From the NCBI RefSeq assembly GCF_000265205.3, contig NC_018000.1, positions 3,658,001-3,722,000 on the forward strand: 64,000 nt of DNA. Reading direction: 5' to 3'. The DNA is from Sinorhizobium fredii USDA 257 (GTDB taxonomy: Bacteria > Pseudomonadota > Alphaproteobacteria > Rhizobiales > Rhizobiaceae). Positions 1 through 10,537 of the stretch are shown one piece after another. Under the pieces are notes generated by a model that was not told the DNA's origin, searched no databases, and saw nothing but the letters and a program-made list of their open reading frames with translations. A program made the translations under genes and the position numbers. Positions within the stretch are counted from its first letter, which is position 1, and every line of letters starts with the position of its first letter.

Positions 1-894
1 TACCGCGTCGATCTGAGCTCGCCACGCCTCGGAGCCGACAAGCTGGTCGACCTTTACGTGGCGCCGGTGCTGTCGCAGCCGGGATCCGTCGTGATCGTCT
101 TCCAGGAACGCTCGATGGCCGACAAGATCGATCGGCAGCTCACCCATCGGGCCGCGGCGCGCTCGGTGACCGGCCTTGCCTCGATGCTGGCCCATGAGAT
201 CAAGAACCCGCTATCCGGCATCAGGGGCGCGGCCCAGCTCCTCGAAACATCGGTCAATGACGAAGACCGGGCACTCACGCGGCTGATCTGCGACGAGACC
301 GACCGCATCGTCTCTCTCGTCGATCGCATGGAAGTGTTTTCCGACGAGCGGCCGGTCGATCGGGTGCCGCTGAATATCCATTCGGTTCTCGACCATGTGA
401 AGGCAATCGCCAAGGCGGGCTTTGCCCGCGGCATCAAGATTTCCGAAAACTACGACCCTTCGCTGCCGCCGGTCTATGCCAACCGCGACCAGCTCGTCCA
501 GGTATTCCTCAACCTGGTCAAGAACGCCGCCGAGGCGATTGGCGATCGGCCCGAAGGCGAGATCATGCTGACGACGGCCTACCGCCCGGGCATCCGGCTC
601 TCGGTGGCGGGAACCCGCGAAAAGATTTCGCTGCCGCTGGAGTTCTGCGTCCACGACAACGGACCGGGCGTGCCGTCCGACCTGCTGCCGCATCTCTTCG
701 ATCCGTTCATCACCACGAAGACGAACGGCTCCGGTCTCGGGCTGGCGCTGGTGGCCAAGATCATTGGCGGCCACGGCGGCATCGTCGAATGCGACAGCCA
801 GCACAGCCGCACGACTTTTCGCGTTCTGATGCCAGCCTCGAAGGGACGGGCGGCAGATGACGTAACACCGATGACAGAAGGAACCATTGCATGA
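1..894 (+). CDS. ntrB: NtrB (GlnL) nitrogen sensor kinase, 5' truncated by window edge
   Basis: Partial gene: the frame is open from base 1, so the true start lies before the window and 297 residues are visible. NtrB is a cytosolic PII-controlled histidine kinase/phosphatase that sets the phosphorylation of NtrC according to nitrogen status. The HisKA H-box reads [15 protein letters not shown], with the phospho-accepting His codon at 193-195. The ATPase domain follows, with an N-box (NLVKNAAEA), DNGPG and GSGLGLALV. The missing part would be the N-terminal PAS domain. It overlaps ntrC by 4 bp (ATGA), as in the usual nifR3/dus-ntrB-ntrC operon of rhizobia. Identification is secure from motifs and context. 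Confidence 0.96.
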   Translation, partial: YRVDLSSPRLGADKLVDLYVAPVLSQPGSVVIVFQERSMADKIDRQLTHRAAARSVTGLASMLAHEIKNPLSGIRGAAQLLETSVNDEDRALTRLICDETDRIVSLVDRMEVFSDERPVDRVPLNIHSVLDHVKAIAKAGFARGIKISENYDPSLPPVYANRDQLVQVFLNLVKNAAEAIGDRPEGEIMLTTAYRPGIRLSVAGTREKISLPLEFCVHDNGPGVPSDLLPHLFDPFITTKTNGSGLGLALVAKIIGGHGGIVECDSQHSRTTFRVLMPASKGRAADDVTPMTEGTIA

Positions 895-2345
895 CGGGCG
901 CTACGATCCTCGTCGCGGATGACGACGCAGCCATTCGCACCGTGCTCAACCAGGCTCTCAGTCGTGCCGGATACGATGTGCGCATCACATCCAATGCAGC
1001 GACTCTGTGGCGCTGGATCGCCGCCGGCGATGGCGACCTGGTCGTCACCGATGTGGTGATGCCGGATGAGAACGCGTTCGATCTCCTGCCGCGGATCAAG
1101 AAAGCGCGACCTGACCTGCCGGTGCTGGTGATGAGCGCCCAGAACACCTTCATGACCGCCATCAAGGCGTCGGAGAAGGGCGCCTATGATTATCTCCCGA
1201 AACCCTTCGACCTGACCGAACTGATCGGCATCATCGGGCGGGCGCTCGCCGAGCCGAAACGGCGTCCTTCGAAGCTGGACGACGATTCGCAGGACGGCAT
1301 GCCGCTTGTCGGCCGCTCCGCCGCCATGCAGGAAATCTACCGGGTGCTCGCCCGACTGATGCAGACCGACCTGACGCTGATGATCACCGGCGAATCGGGG
1401 ACCGGCAAGGAACTGGTCGCACGCGCTTTGCACGACTACGGCAAACGCAGAAATGGTCCGTTTGTCGCGATCAACATGGCGGCGATCCCGCGCGACCTCA
1501 TCGAGTCGGAATTGTTCGGTCATGAGAAGGGGGCGTTCACGGGCGCCCAGACGCGCTCCACCGGCCGCTTCGAACAGGCCGAGGGCGGAACGCTGTTCCT
1601 CGACGAAATCGGCGACATGCCGATGGATGCGCAGACGCGGCTCCTGCGCGTCCTCCAGCAGGGCGAGTATACGACCGTCGGCGGGCGCACGCCGATCCGC
1701 TCCGACGTGCGCATCGTCGCGGCGACGAACAAGGACCTGAAACAGTCGATCAATCAGGGACTTTTCCGCGAGGACCTCTACTATCGCTTGAACGTCGTGC
1801 CGCTGCGCCTGCCGCCGCTCAGGGACCGCGCCGAGGATATTCCCGATCTGGTTCGGCATTTCGTCCAGCAGGCCGAAAAGGAGGGGCTCGACGTCAAGCG
1901 CTTCGACCAGGAGGCGCTGGAACTGATGAAGGCGCATCCCTGGCCCGGCAACGTTCGCGAGCTTGAGAACCTCGTGCGCCGCCTGACCGCACTTTATCCA
2001 CAGGACGTGATCACCCGGGAGATCATCGAAAACGAGCTGCGCTCGGAGGTGCCGGACAGCCCGATCGACAAGGCGGCGGCGCGTCCGGGCTCGATGTCGA
2101 TCTCGCAGGCGGTTGAAGAGAACATGCGGCAGTATTTCGCGAGTTTCGGCGAAGCCCTGCCGCCCACCGGCCTTTACGAGCGCGTGCTTGCGGAAATGGA
2201 GTATCCGTTGATTCTAGCAGCCTTGACGGCGACGCGCGGCAACCAGATCAAGGCTGCCGATCTGCTCGGGCTGAACCGCAATACGCTCCGCAAGAAGATC
2301 CGGGAACTGGGCGTCTCGGTCTATCGGAGCTCACGCACCGCTTGA
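891..2345 (+). CDS. ntrC: NtrC sigma-54-dependent nitrogen response regulator
   Basis: 484 aa, full length for NtrC. The receiver domain carries DDD at 10-12 and the phospho-acceptor D54 ([10 protein letters not shown]). The AAA+ sigma-54 activator domain has Walker A GESGTGKE at 167-174 and an intact GAFTGA sigma-54 contact loop at 214-219. A Fis-type helix-turn-helix lies at the C terminus ([19 protein letters not shown]). Phosphorylated by NtrB, it activates nitrogen-scavenging genes such as glnII, amtB and nitrate assimilation under nitrogen limitation. The ATG overlaps the ntrB stop, indicating translational coupling. Confidence 0.98.
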   Translation: MTGATILVADDDAAIRTVLNQALSRAGYDVRITSNAATLWRWIAAGDGDLVVTDVVMPDENAFDLLPRIKKARPDLPVLVMSAQNTFMTAIKASEKGAYDYLPKPFDLTELIGIIGRALAEPKRRPSKLDDDSQDGMPLVGRSAAMQEIYRVLARLMQTDLTLMITGESGTGKELVARALHDYGKRRNGPFVAINMAAIPRDLIESELFGHEKGAFTGAQTRSTGRFEQAEGGTLFLDEIGDMPMDAQTRLLRVLQQGEYTTVGGRTPIRSDVRIVAATNKDLKQSINQGLFREDLYYRLNVVPLRLPPLRDRAEDIPDLVRHFVQQAEKEGLDVKRFDQEALELMKAHPWPGNVRELENLVRRLTALYPQDVITREIIENELRSEVPDSPIDKAAARPGSMSISQAVEENMRQYFASFGEALPPTGLYERVLAEMEYPLILAALTATRGNQIKAADLLGLNRNTLRKKIRELGVSVYRSSRTA

Positions 2346-2366
2346 CTGCTTTGCAACACCGTTGCA
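2341..2366. promoter_or_regulatory. Inverted repeat between ntrC and ntrY, possible ntrYX promoter or operator
   Basis: TGCAAC-ACC-GTTGCA (2352-2366) is a perfect 6-bp inverted repeat just after the ntrC stop, preceded by CTTGAC at 2341-2346 that could act as a -35 hexamer. It loosely resembles the TGCA-bracketed dyads bound by NtrC, but the spacing is shorter than the usual 17-bp site. Function is inferred only. Confidence 0.3.
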
Positions 2367-2552
2367 TTTTCGCCACAATACGTTGCTTGAAGGGCTTGTA
2401 GGGCGTCGATTCGCTCTGCACCTGGGCGACGGCGGCTCGTGAAGCGGCGCATGCCAGCGCCGTCCGAGCCGAGGCACGTTCAATATCTTGGTCCGGACTT
2501 GCAGGCGGGTGCCGGTGTCTTCGGGACGCCGGTTTTGGGGGAAGCTTTTTTC

Positions 2553-4826
2553 ATGGTGGATGGAATGGCCTTGCCATTGGGCACGGAGGAGGGAGGTGCG
2601 GCTGCCCAGGATCGGCGAGCCTCCTTCGCGCTCCCCGGCCTAATGCTGGCCACCGGTGCGCTGGTCTGCGCCACCCTGTCGCTGCTCGTCCTTCTTGGCC
2701 TCACCCCCATTCGGCCGGAGCGAAACATCGTCATTGCCTGCGCCGGCATCAATGGCGTCTTCGTCGTCGGACTGATCTATCTCATCGCTCGCGAGATCAT
2801 CAGGCTGCTTCGCGCCCGCAGCAAGGGAAGGGCGGCTGCGCGGCTGCATGTGCGCATCGTCGCCCTGTTCTCGATCGTCGCGATAACGCCGGCCATCCTC
2901 GTTGCGATTTTTGCCAGCATCACCCTCGACGTCGGCCTCGACCGCTGGTTCTCGCTGCGCACCCAGGCGATCGTGCGCTCCTCGCTGAACGTCGCCCAGG
3001 CCTATGTGCTGGAGAATGCGAGCTATCTCCAGGGGCAGACGGTTTCGATGGCCAACGACCTCGAACGCAACCGACAGCTGTACGCCCTCGACCGCACCGG
3101 CTTCACCGAACTGATGACGCGGCAGGCGAGGGGACGCGGCATGCTCGGTGCATTCCTGGTTCGCGCCGACGGCAGCGCCATCCTGCAGGCCAATATCTCG
3201 ACCGAGCGACCCTTGCCGGCCATTCCGCAGGACGCTTTGAAAAGCACGGTCGCCGGCCAGCCGACGCTCATTCCCCCGGGCGTGACCAATCTCGTCGGAG
3301 CGGTCGTACCGCTCGAGAATTTCCCGGGGATCTACCTCTATACGCTTCGCAACGTCGATCCCGAAGTCATGCGTTCCATGCGGTTGATGGAGGAGAACAC
3401 CGCCGAATACAAGGCGCTCGAGGCGGGGCGCACGTCGTTGCAGGTCGCCTTTGGCGTCCTTTACATCGGCTTCGCGCTGATCGTGCTACTGGCGGCGATC
3501 TGGACCGCCATAGCGGTTGCCGACCGCATCGTCCGTCCGATCCGGCAGCTGATCGGGGCGGCCGACAGCGTCGCCTCGGGCAATCTCGATGTCGTCGTGC
3601 CGGTGCGCGCCGTCGACGGCGACGTCGGCAACCTGTCACGCACCTTCAACAAGATGGTCAGCGAGATCAGGACGCAGCAGGATCAGATTCTTGTCGCGAA
3701 GGACGAGGTCGATCAGCGCCGCCGCTTCATCGAAGCGGTGCTTTCCGGCGTCACGGCGGCGGTGATCGGCGTCGGCCGTGACCGCCGCATTACGATCGCA
3801 AACCCCTCGTCGGAGGAATTCCTGCGAAAATCGGCTCCCGGACTGCTCGGTGCGAGCCTGCGCGAAGTCGCGCCGGAGATCGAGCAGGTTCTGGTCGAGG
3901 CGGAAAGTCGCTACCGCAACGACTACCGCAAACAGATCAACATCATGCGTGGCGGAACCGAGCGCACCCTGAATGTTCAGGTGACCCGGGAGGAGGGCGA
4001 AGGTTCGCAGGGCTCCTACGTCATCACCATCGACGACATCACCGATCTGGTCATCGCCCAGCGCTCGACCGCGTGGGCGGACGTGGCCCGGCGCATCGCG
4101 CACGAGATCAAGAACCCGCTGACGCCGATCCAGCTTTCGGCCGAGCGCCTGAAGCGGCGCTATGGCAGGCAGATCGACCAGGAAGACAAGGCCGTGTTCG
4201 ACCAGTGCACGGATACGATCGTGCGCCAGGTGGAAGACATCGGCCGGATGGTCGACGAGTTCTCGGCCTTTGCGCGCATGCCGAAGCCGACGAAGGAAAA
4301 GTCCGACCTACGCTCGATCCTGAAGGATGCGGTCTTCCTGCGCGAGATGGGCAACAGCCATATCACCTTTGTTCGCGATTTCGGCGACGAAGCGCTCGAG
4401 GGGCAGTTCGACAGCCGTATGCTCGGCCAGGCCTTTGGAAATATCGTCAAGAATGCGGTGGAGGCGATCGAGGCGGTCCCGGCCGAGGCGGTTCGCGGCG
4501 CACCCAGGATTCTGGTGCGCTCCCGTCGCGACGATGTGACCGGCCGCTTCGTCGTCGATGTGATCGACAATGGCAAGGGGCTGCCCACCGAAAACCGGCA
4601 CCGGATTCTGGAGCCGTACATGACGATGCGCGAGAAAGGCACGGGGCTGGGTCTCGCTATCGTCAAGAAGATCATCGAGGACCATGGCGGACAATTGGAA
4701 TTGCACGACGCACCGGCGGATTTCGACGGCGGCGTCGGAGCGATGATCCGCGTGATCCTGCCGCCCGCCGGCGAAACCGAGGGCGATGAGACTGTGAAGG
4801 ATAAGGGTAATACCAATGGCGGCTGA
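2553..4826 (+). CDS. ntrY: NtrY membrane sensor histidine kinase
   Basis: 757 aa from ATG 2553. An in-frame GTG at 2439 would add 38 residues with no membrane or domain character, so the ATG is preferred. NtrY is the membrane kinase partner of NtrX, linked in alphaproteobacteria to nitrogen metabolism, redox and envelope control. Hydrophobic helices occupy the N terminus and one lies near 300-320, bracketing an extracytoplasmic sensor region. A HAMP segment follows (about 323-377, VADRIVRPIRQL), then PAS, the HisKA box with H517 ([15 protein letters not shown]) and HATPase_c motifs (N-box NIVKNAVEA, DNGKG, GTGLGLAIV). It overlaps ntrX by 11 bp. Confidence 0.95.
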   Translation: MVDGMALPLGTEEGGAAAQDRRASFALPGLMLATGALVCATLSLLVLLGLTPIRPERNIVIACAGINGVFVVGLIYLIAREIIRLLRARSKGRAAARLHVRIVALFSIVAITPAILVAIFASITLDVGLDRWFSLRTQAIVRSSLNVAQAYVLENASYLQGQTVSMANDLERNRQLYALDRTGFTELMTRQARGRGMLGAFLVRADGSAILQANISTERPLPAIPQDALKSTVAGQPTLIPPGVTNLVGAVVPLENFPGIYLYTLRNVDPEVMRSMRLMEENTAEYKALEAGRTSLQVAFGVLYIGFALIVLLAAIWTAIAVADRIVRPIRQLIGAADSVASGNLDVVVPVRAVDGDVGNLSRTFNKMVSEIRTQQDQILVAKDEVDQRRRFIEAVLSGVTAAVIGVGRDRRITIANPSSEEFLRKSAPGLLGASLREVAPEIEQVLVEAESRYRNDYRKQINIMRGGTERTLNVQVTREEGEGSQGSYVITIDDITDLVIAQRSTAWADVARRIAHEIKNPLTPIQLSAERLKRRYGRQIDQEDKAVFDQCTDTIVRQVEDIGRMVDEFSAFARMPKPTKEKSDLRSILKDAVFLREMGNSHITFVRDFGDEALEGQFDSRMLGQAFGNIVKNAVEAIEAVPAEAVRGAPRILVRSRRDDVTGRFVVDVIDNGKGLPTENRHRILEPYMTMREKGTGLGLAIVKKIIEDHGGQLELHDAPADFDGGVGAMIRVILPPAGETEGDETVKDKGNTNGG

Positions 4827-6180
4827 CATTCTGGTTGTGGACGATGAGGAAGATATCCGTGAGATCGTCTCGGGTATCCTCTCGGACGAAGGTCACGAGA
4901 CACGAACGGCTTTCGACAGCGACAGCGCGCTGGCGGCGATCAACGATCGCGTGCCCAGGCTTGTCTTCCTCGACATCTGGATGCAGGGCAGCCGACTGGA
5001 CGGGCTGGCGCTGCTCGACGAGATTAAGGGCCGTCACCCCGATCTGCCGGTGGTGATGATCTCCGGCCACGGTAACATCGAGACGGCCGTTTCGGCGATC
5101 AAACGCGGTGCTTACGACTTCATCGAGAAGCCGTTCAAGGCCGATCGGCTGATCCTGATCGCCGAGCGGGCGCTGGAGAACTCCAAGCTCAAGCGCGAGG
5201 TCTTCGAGCTGAAGAAGAGATCCGGCGATCCGGTGGAACTCATCGGCACATCGGTGGCGGTCTCGCAACTGCGCCAGACGATCGAAAAGGTGGCCCCGAC
5301 CAACAGCCGGATCATGATCCAGGGCCCCTCCGGCTCCGGCAAGGAGCTGGTGGCGCGCATGATCCATCGCAAGTCGACCCGTGCGACCGGTCCCTTCGTG
5401 GCCTTGAACGCGGCCGCCATCACGCCGGACCGCATGGAGATTGCTCTCTTCGGCACCGAGGGCACCGCCGGCCAGCCGCGCCGCACCGGTGCGCTGGAGG
5501 AAGCCCATGGCGGCATCCTCTATCTCGACGAGGTCGGCGAAATGCCGCGCGAGACGCAGAACAAGATCCTGCGGGTGCTCGTCGACCAGCAGTTCGAGCG
5601 GGTCGGCGGCTCGAAGCGCGTCAGGGTGGATGTCCGCATCATATCCTCGACCGCCTACAATCTCGAAAGCATGATCGCGGATGGCCTTTTCCGGGAGGAT
5701 CTGTATCACCGCCTGGCCGTCATCCCGGTGCGGGTTCCGGCGCTGGCGGAGCGGCGGGAAGATATCCCGTTCCTGGTCGACATGTTCATGCGCCAGGTGA
5801 GCGAACATGCCGGCATCCGCCCGCGCAAGATCGGCGAGGATGCGCTCGCGGTCCTCCAGGCGCATGACTGGCCGGGCAATATCCGGCAATTGCGCAACAA
5901 CATCGAGCGCCTGATGATCCTCGCCCGCACCGACGGGCCGGATACGCCGATCAGCGCCGACATGCTGCCGAACGAGGTGGGCGACACGCTGCCGAAGATT
6001 TCCGCCAAGGGCGACCAGCACATCATGACGCTGCCGCTGCGCGAGGCTCGCGAAATGTTCGAACGGGATTATCTGATCGCCCAGATCAATCGCTTCGGCG
6101 GAAACATCTCGCGCACTGCGGAATTCGTCGGCATGGAGCGTTCCGCGCTGCATCGCAAGCTGAAGTCGCTGGGTGTCTGA
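4816..6180 (+). CDS. ntrX: NtrX response regulator lacking the GAFTGA loop
   Basis: 454 aa. The receiver has acidic DDEED near residues 9-13 and phospho-acceptor D53 (VFLDIWMQG). The AAA+ domain has Walker A GPSGSGKE and Walker B ILYLDEVGE, and a Fis-like HTH ends the protein (GGNISRTAEFVGMERSALHR). Where NtrC has GAFTGA, NtrX reads GTEGTAGQPRRTG, so the sigma-54 contact motif is missing; this is typical of alphaproteobacterial NtrX and argues against classical sigma-54 activation. It is the cognate regulator of NtrY, coupled by the 11-bp overlap. Confidence 0.95.
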   Translation: MAADILVVDDEEDIREIVSGILSDEGHETRTAFDSDSALAAINDRVPRLVFLDIWMQGSRLDGLALLDEIKGRHPDLPVVMISGHGNIETAVSAIKRGAYDFIEKPFKADRLILIAERALENSKLKREVFELKKRSGDPVELIGTSVAVSQLRQTIEKVAPTNSRIMIQGPSGSGKELVARMIHRKSTRATGPFVALNAAAITPDRMEIALFGTEGTAGQPRRTGALEEAHGGILYLDEVGEMPRETQNKILRVLVDQQFERVGGSKRVRVDVRIISSTAYNLESMIADGLFREDLYHRLAVIPVRVPALAERREDIPFLVDMFMRQVSEHAGIRPRKIGEDALAVLQAHDWPGNIRQLRNNIERLMILARTDGPDTPISADMLPNEVGDTLPKISAKGDQHIMTLPLREAREMFERDYLIAQINRFGGNISRTAEFVGMERSALHRKLKSLGV

Positions 6181-6196
6181 TCCGAACGCATGCGAA

Positions 6197-6211
6197 GCGG
6201 CCTTCGGCCGC
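6197..6211. other. Short GC hairpin after ntrX
   Basis: GCGGCC-TTC-GGCCGC forms a perfect 6-bp stem between ntrX and the aminotransferase gene. There is no T-run after it, so it may be a processing or attenuation hairpin rather than a full terminator. Confidence 0.4.
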
Positions 6212-6242
6212 AGCAAAGCATCCAGTAAGGCCGCAAGATCAG

Positions 6243-7106
6243 ATGCCTAGAATTGCTTATGTCAACGGCGCCTATGTGCGCCATTCGCAAGCCGCAGTCC
6301 ATGTGGAGGATCGCGGCTACCAGTTCGCCGATGGGGTCTACGAAGTTTGCGAGGTGCGGCACGGCTTCATCGTCGATCTCCGCCGCCATCTCGATCGTCT
6401 CGACCGGTCGCTGGGTGAACTCAAGATGGACTGGCCGATGAGCCGCGCCGCGCTGATCCACGTCATTCGCGAGGTGCTGCGGCGGAACCGCGTCCGCAAC
6501 GGGCTTTTCTATCTTCAGGTGACGCGCGGTGTCGCGCGACGCGACCACGTTTTTCCGGCGAAGAACACGCCGCCCTCTGTCGTCGTAACAGCCAAGCGCA
6601 CCGATGCCGCCGCAATCGCCCGCAAGAATGCCGAAGGCATCTCGGCGATAACGGTGCTGGAGAACCGCTGGGAGCGGGTCGATATCAAAACCGTCGGTCT
6701 TTTGCCGAACGTTCTCGCCCGCCAGCAGGCGAAAGAACTCGGCGCTCAAGAGGCAATCTTCGTCGATGCCGATGGCCTGGTCAAAGAGGGGGCGGCGACG
6801 AATGTCTGGATCGTCGATGCTGAGGGAACGCTGCGCACCCGTCCGGCCGAGCACGGCATCCTGCGCGGTATCACGCGCACGACACTGATGGAGGTAGCGA
6901 AGCCACTACGCTTGAAGGTCGAGGAAAAGGCCTTTTCTGTAGAGGAAATGCTTGCCGCACGGGAAGTGTTCGTCACCGCTGCAACGAGCATCTGCTTTCC
7001 GGTGGTTTCCATCGATGGAAAGACGATCGGCAACGGTCATCCCGGAAGCATAGCACAGAATATTCGTGAAGCCTTTTTCGACGTTGCGGAAAAGACGGCG
7101 ATTTGA
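6243..7106 (+). CDS. Class IV PLP aminotransferase, D-amino acid aminotransferase-like
   Basis: 287 aa, the standard length for fold-type IV PLP enzymes (D-alanine, branched-chain and aminodeoxychorismate lyase family). The Schiff-base lysine is K149 (VDIKTVGLLPNVLA) and the PLP-phosphate-binding region reads EGAATNVWIV. The family's DRGYQFADGVYE motif lies near residues 23-35. It most resembles D-amino acid aminotransferase (Dat), which would interconvert D-Ala and D-Glu with 2-oxoacids; a branched-chain or broad-specificity role cannot be excluded. It sits between ntrX and hfq, as in other rhizobia. Spacing to hfq is 106 bp, so hfq may have its own promoter. Confidence 0.85.
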   Translation: MPRIAYVNGAYVRHSQAAVHVEDRGYQFADGVYEVCEVRHGFIVDLRRHLDRLDRSLGELKMDWPMSRAALIHVIREVLRRNRVRNGLFYLQVTRGVARRDHVFPAKNTPPSVVVTAKRTDAAAIARKNAEGISAITVLENRWERVDIKTVGLLPNVLARQQAKELGAQEAIFVDADGLVKEGAATNVWIVDAEGTLRTRPAEHGILRGITRTTLMEVAKPLRLKVEEKAFSVEEMLAAREVFVTAATSICFPVVSIDGKTIGNGHPGSIAQNIREAFFDVAEKTAI

Positions 7107-7212
7107 TACCAAACCTGAAGAGGTGTCGGGGGAAGGCTTCTGTGATACCTCGGATCGCAATATGACAAAATGCACCGGCGCCAAAGCCGGCAAATAAGAA
7201 AGAAGCGGCGCG

Positions 7213-7455
7213 ATGGCGGAACGTTCTCAAAACTTGCAGGATCTTTTTCTTAATACGGTTCGCAAGCAAAAAATATCATTGACCATTTTCCTTATCAATG
7301 GCGTGAAACTGACGGGTGTTGTGACATCGTTTGACAATTTCTGTGTCCTGTTGCGCCGTGACGGCCATTCTCAGCTCGTCTATAAGCATGCCATCTCGAC
7401 CATCATGCCGGGCCAGCCTCTGCAGATGTTCGAGAACGAGGAAGCGGCATCCTGA
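7213..7455 (+). CDS. hfq: Hfq RNA chaperone
   Basis: 80 aa, the short alphaproteobacterial form with almost no C-terminal tail. The Sm1 region reads [20 protein letters not shown] and the Sm2 signature YKHAIST is intact. Hfq forms a hexameric ring that binds sRNAs and mRNAs; in rhizobia it influences transporters, nitrogen fixation and stress. Start ATG 7213 follows an AAGAAAG-rich stretch. The stop is followed, in the same frame, by an open stretch into hflX. Confidence 0.98.
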
Positions 7456-7536
7456 CGGGACCTGAGGACCATCACCAAACGTAATTCGAAATCGCCGTCA
7501 TCGATCATTCCGGAGCTTGAGAAGCGCCGCGACGAC

Positions 7537-8859
<1,323 letters not shown>

Positions 8860-8882
8860 GCGCCTTGCGTAACGGCATGCCG

Positions 8883-9716
8883 CTACGTCAATTGCCTTTC
8901 GATCGCCTTTGCCGCCTGCCAAAGCTCTTCCATGCGCTCCAGCGATGCGGCATCCAACGTCTCGCCGCCCGCATGGAGTTCCTGTTCGATATGGCTGAAC
9001 CGGCGCCGGAATTTCGTATTGGTGCCGCGCAACGCCATTTCGGGGTCGGTGCCGATATGGCGTCCGATATTGACGAGCGCGAAGATCAGGTCGCCGAGCT
9101 CGTCGGCGACCTTCCGCCGGTCTCCATCTCTCAGCGCCTGCCGCAATTCGCCGATTTCCTCCTCGACCTTGTCGAGGATCGGTTCGGGTTCCGACCAGTC
9201 GAAGCCCACCTTGGCGGCGCGCTCCTGAAGCTTCAGCGCTTCGACCAGCGCCGGAAAACTACGCTGCACTGAACCGAGATGGCCGGAATGCTCCTCCTGC
9301 GGCAGGCCGCGTCGCATGCGGCGGGCTCGCCAGTCGGCCTTCTCGGCCTGCTTGATCTCGTCCCATTGCAGTTTGACCGCCTCGGGCGTGTCGGCATTGG
9401 AGCGGGCAAAGACATGCGGGTGGCGGCGGATCATCTTGCGGGTGACGGCTTCGACGACGTCGCCGAAGGAGAATTCGTCCGCTTCCTCCGCCATTTGCGC
9501 GTGATAGACGACCTGAAGCAGCAGGTCGCCGAGCTCGTCGCAGAGATCGTCCATGTCATGGCGCTCGATGGCGTCGGCGACCTCGTAGGCTTCCTCGATC
9601 GTGTAGGGCTTGATCGTCTCGAAGGTCTGGACGATGTCCCAGGGACAGCCGGTCTTCGGGTCGCGAAGGGCTGCCATGATATCGATGAGGCGTTGAATAT
9701 CGCGAGAAGGTTCCAT
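8883..9716 (-). CDS. mazG: MazG nucleoside triphosphate pyrophosphohydrolase
   Basis: 277 aa with two tandem MazG domains. The N-terminal repeat has EEAYEVADAI and ELGDLLLQVVYHAQM; the C-terminal repeat has EEEIGELRQAL and ADELGDLIFALVNIGRHIG, giving the EExxE and ExxD metal-binding pattern in each. MazG hydrolyses (d)NTPs to NMP and pyrophosphate, cleaning aberrant nucleotides and modulating ppGpp in some bacteria. It is convergent with hflX (23 bp apart) and lies 4 bp downstream of the deaminase gene, so those two form one unit. Confidence 0.95.
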   Translation of the reverse strand: MEPSRDIQRLIDIMAALRDPKTGCPWDIVQTFETIKPYTIEEAYEVADAIERHDMDDLCDELGDLLLQVVYHAQMAEEADEFSFGDVVEAVTRKMIRRHPHVFARSNADTPEAVKLQWDEIKQAEKADWRARRMRRGLPQEEHSGHLGSVQRSFPALVEALKLQERAAKVGFDWSEPEPILDKVEEEIGELRQALRDGDRRKVADELGDLIFALVNIGRHIGTDPEMALRGTNTKFRRRFSHIEQELHAGGETLDAASLERMEELWQAAKAIERQLT

Positions 9717-9720
9717 CGGT

Positions 9721-10308
9721 TCAATTCAGCGGTATGGCGTTGTTGTTCTTGCCCGCCTGATAGGCTTCCGACAGGCGTTCGTAGCGCTTACGGATACGGG
9801 CATCCTGTGCCGCAAGCCGCTTCGCCGTCTCCGGATCGGCATCCTGTACTAGCGCAGCAATCGAGGTCGACTTCCAGAACGCATTTTCCGGGGCATAGCC
9901 GCCGGGTTCAAGCCGGAAGACTTCCTTGAGGATCCTCAGGTCGTGCGGGATCGAGAAGCTGTCGCGCGAATCCGCGTGGCTGAAGAGGAAGTAGAAATTG
10001 TCGAAACCGGCCCAGGTGATCGCGGAGAGACACATGGAGCAGGGCTCGTGCGTCGACAGGAAGATCAAGTCGCGCGTGTCGGGCTTCTCGGCCATCTCGT
10101 AGAAGCACTTGAGCGTGTGCACCTCACCGTGCCACAGCGGGTTTTCGGTCTCGTTGTTGGTCTCGGCCAGCACGAGAGAGAGATCGGTCTTGCGCAGGAT
10201 CGCCGCACCGAACACCTTGTTTCCTGCCGCAACGCCCTTCTCGGTCAAGGGAAGTATGTCGTTTTCGATGACCGCCAGCAGACGCTCGGCCAATTCGGAT
10301 TTCTTCAT
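9721..10308 (-). CDS. Cytidine/deoxycytidylate deaminase-family protein
   Basis: 195 aa from ATG 10308; a longer in-frame extension upstream is low-complexity and not family-like. The zinc site is visible: HGEVHTL (H-x-E) and THEPCSMC (P-C-x2-C). This places it in the nucleoside/nucleotide deaminase superfamily (guanine, tRNA-adenosine or cytosine deaminases); the length and spacing suit a guanine-deaminase-like or related subfamily, but the substrate cannot be read from sequence. It is followed within 4 bp by mazG, so a nucleotide housekeeping role is reasonable. Confidence 0.8.
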   Translation of the reverse strand: MKKSELAERLLAVIENDILPLTEKGVAAGNKVFGAAILRKTDLSLVLAETNNETENPLWHGEVHTLKCFYEMAEKPDTRDLIFLSTHEPCSMCLSAITWAGFDNFYFLFSHADSRDSFSIPHDLRILKEVFRLEPGGYAPENAFWKSTSIAALVQDADPETAKRLAAQDARIRKRYERLSEAYQAGKNNNAIPLN

Positions 10309-10537
10309 CCTGCAGTCTCCCGCACATGCCTGCCGGCATTTAACGGAGCTTCGGCGGTTGGCGCAATGGCGGTGCCGATGCGATTCAGGATCATCTTCCG
10401 GAGATATTTGCTCAAAAAGATTGGCTGTCGAGCAAAACAATACGTGGCCGGAAAGCCATAGAAATTTCTGTTTCTTCAATTGTCAGCGGCTATGAGGGAT
10501 ATTCGCCGCAGCCTGTAGAAGGAGCCGTCCCCTCGAT

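Noticed and set aside
579..1937. 452-codon open frame antisense to ntrB and ntrC
   Set aside because: Shadow frame across two well-supported genes, no recognisable motifs.
2341..2370. Sigma-54 promoter before ntrY
   Set aside because: The -24 GG element is missing at the required distance from the -12 TTGCA.
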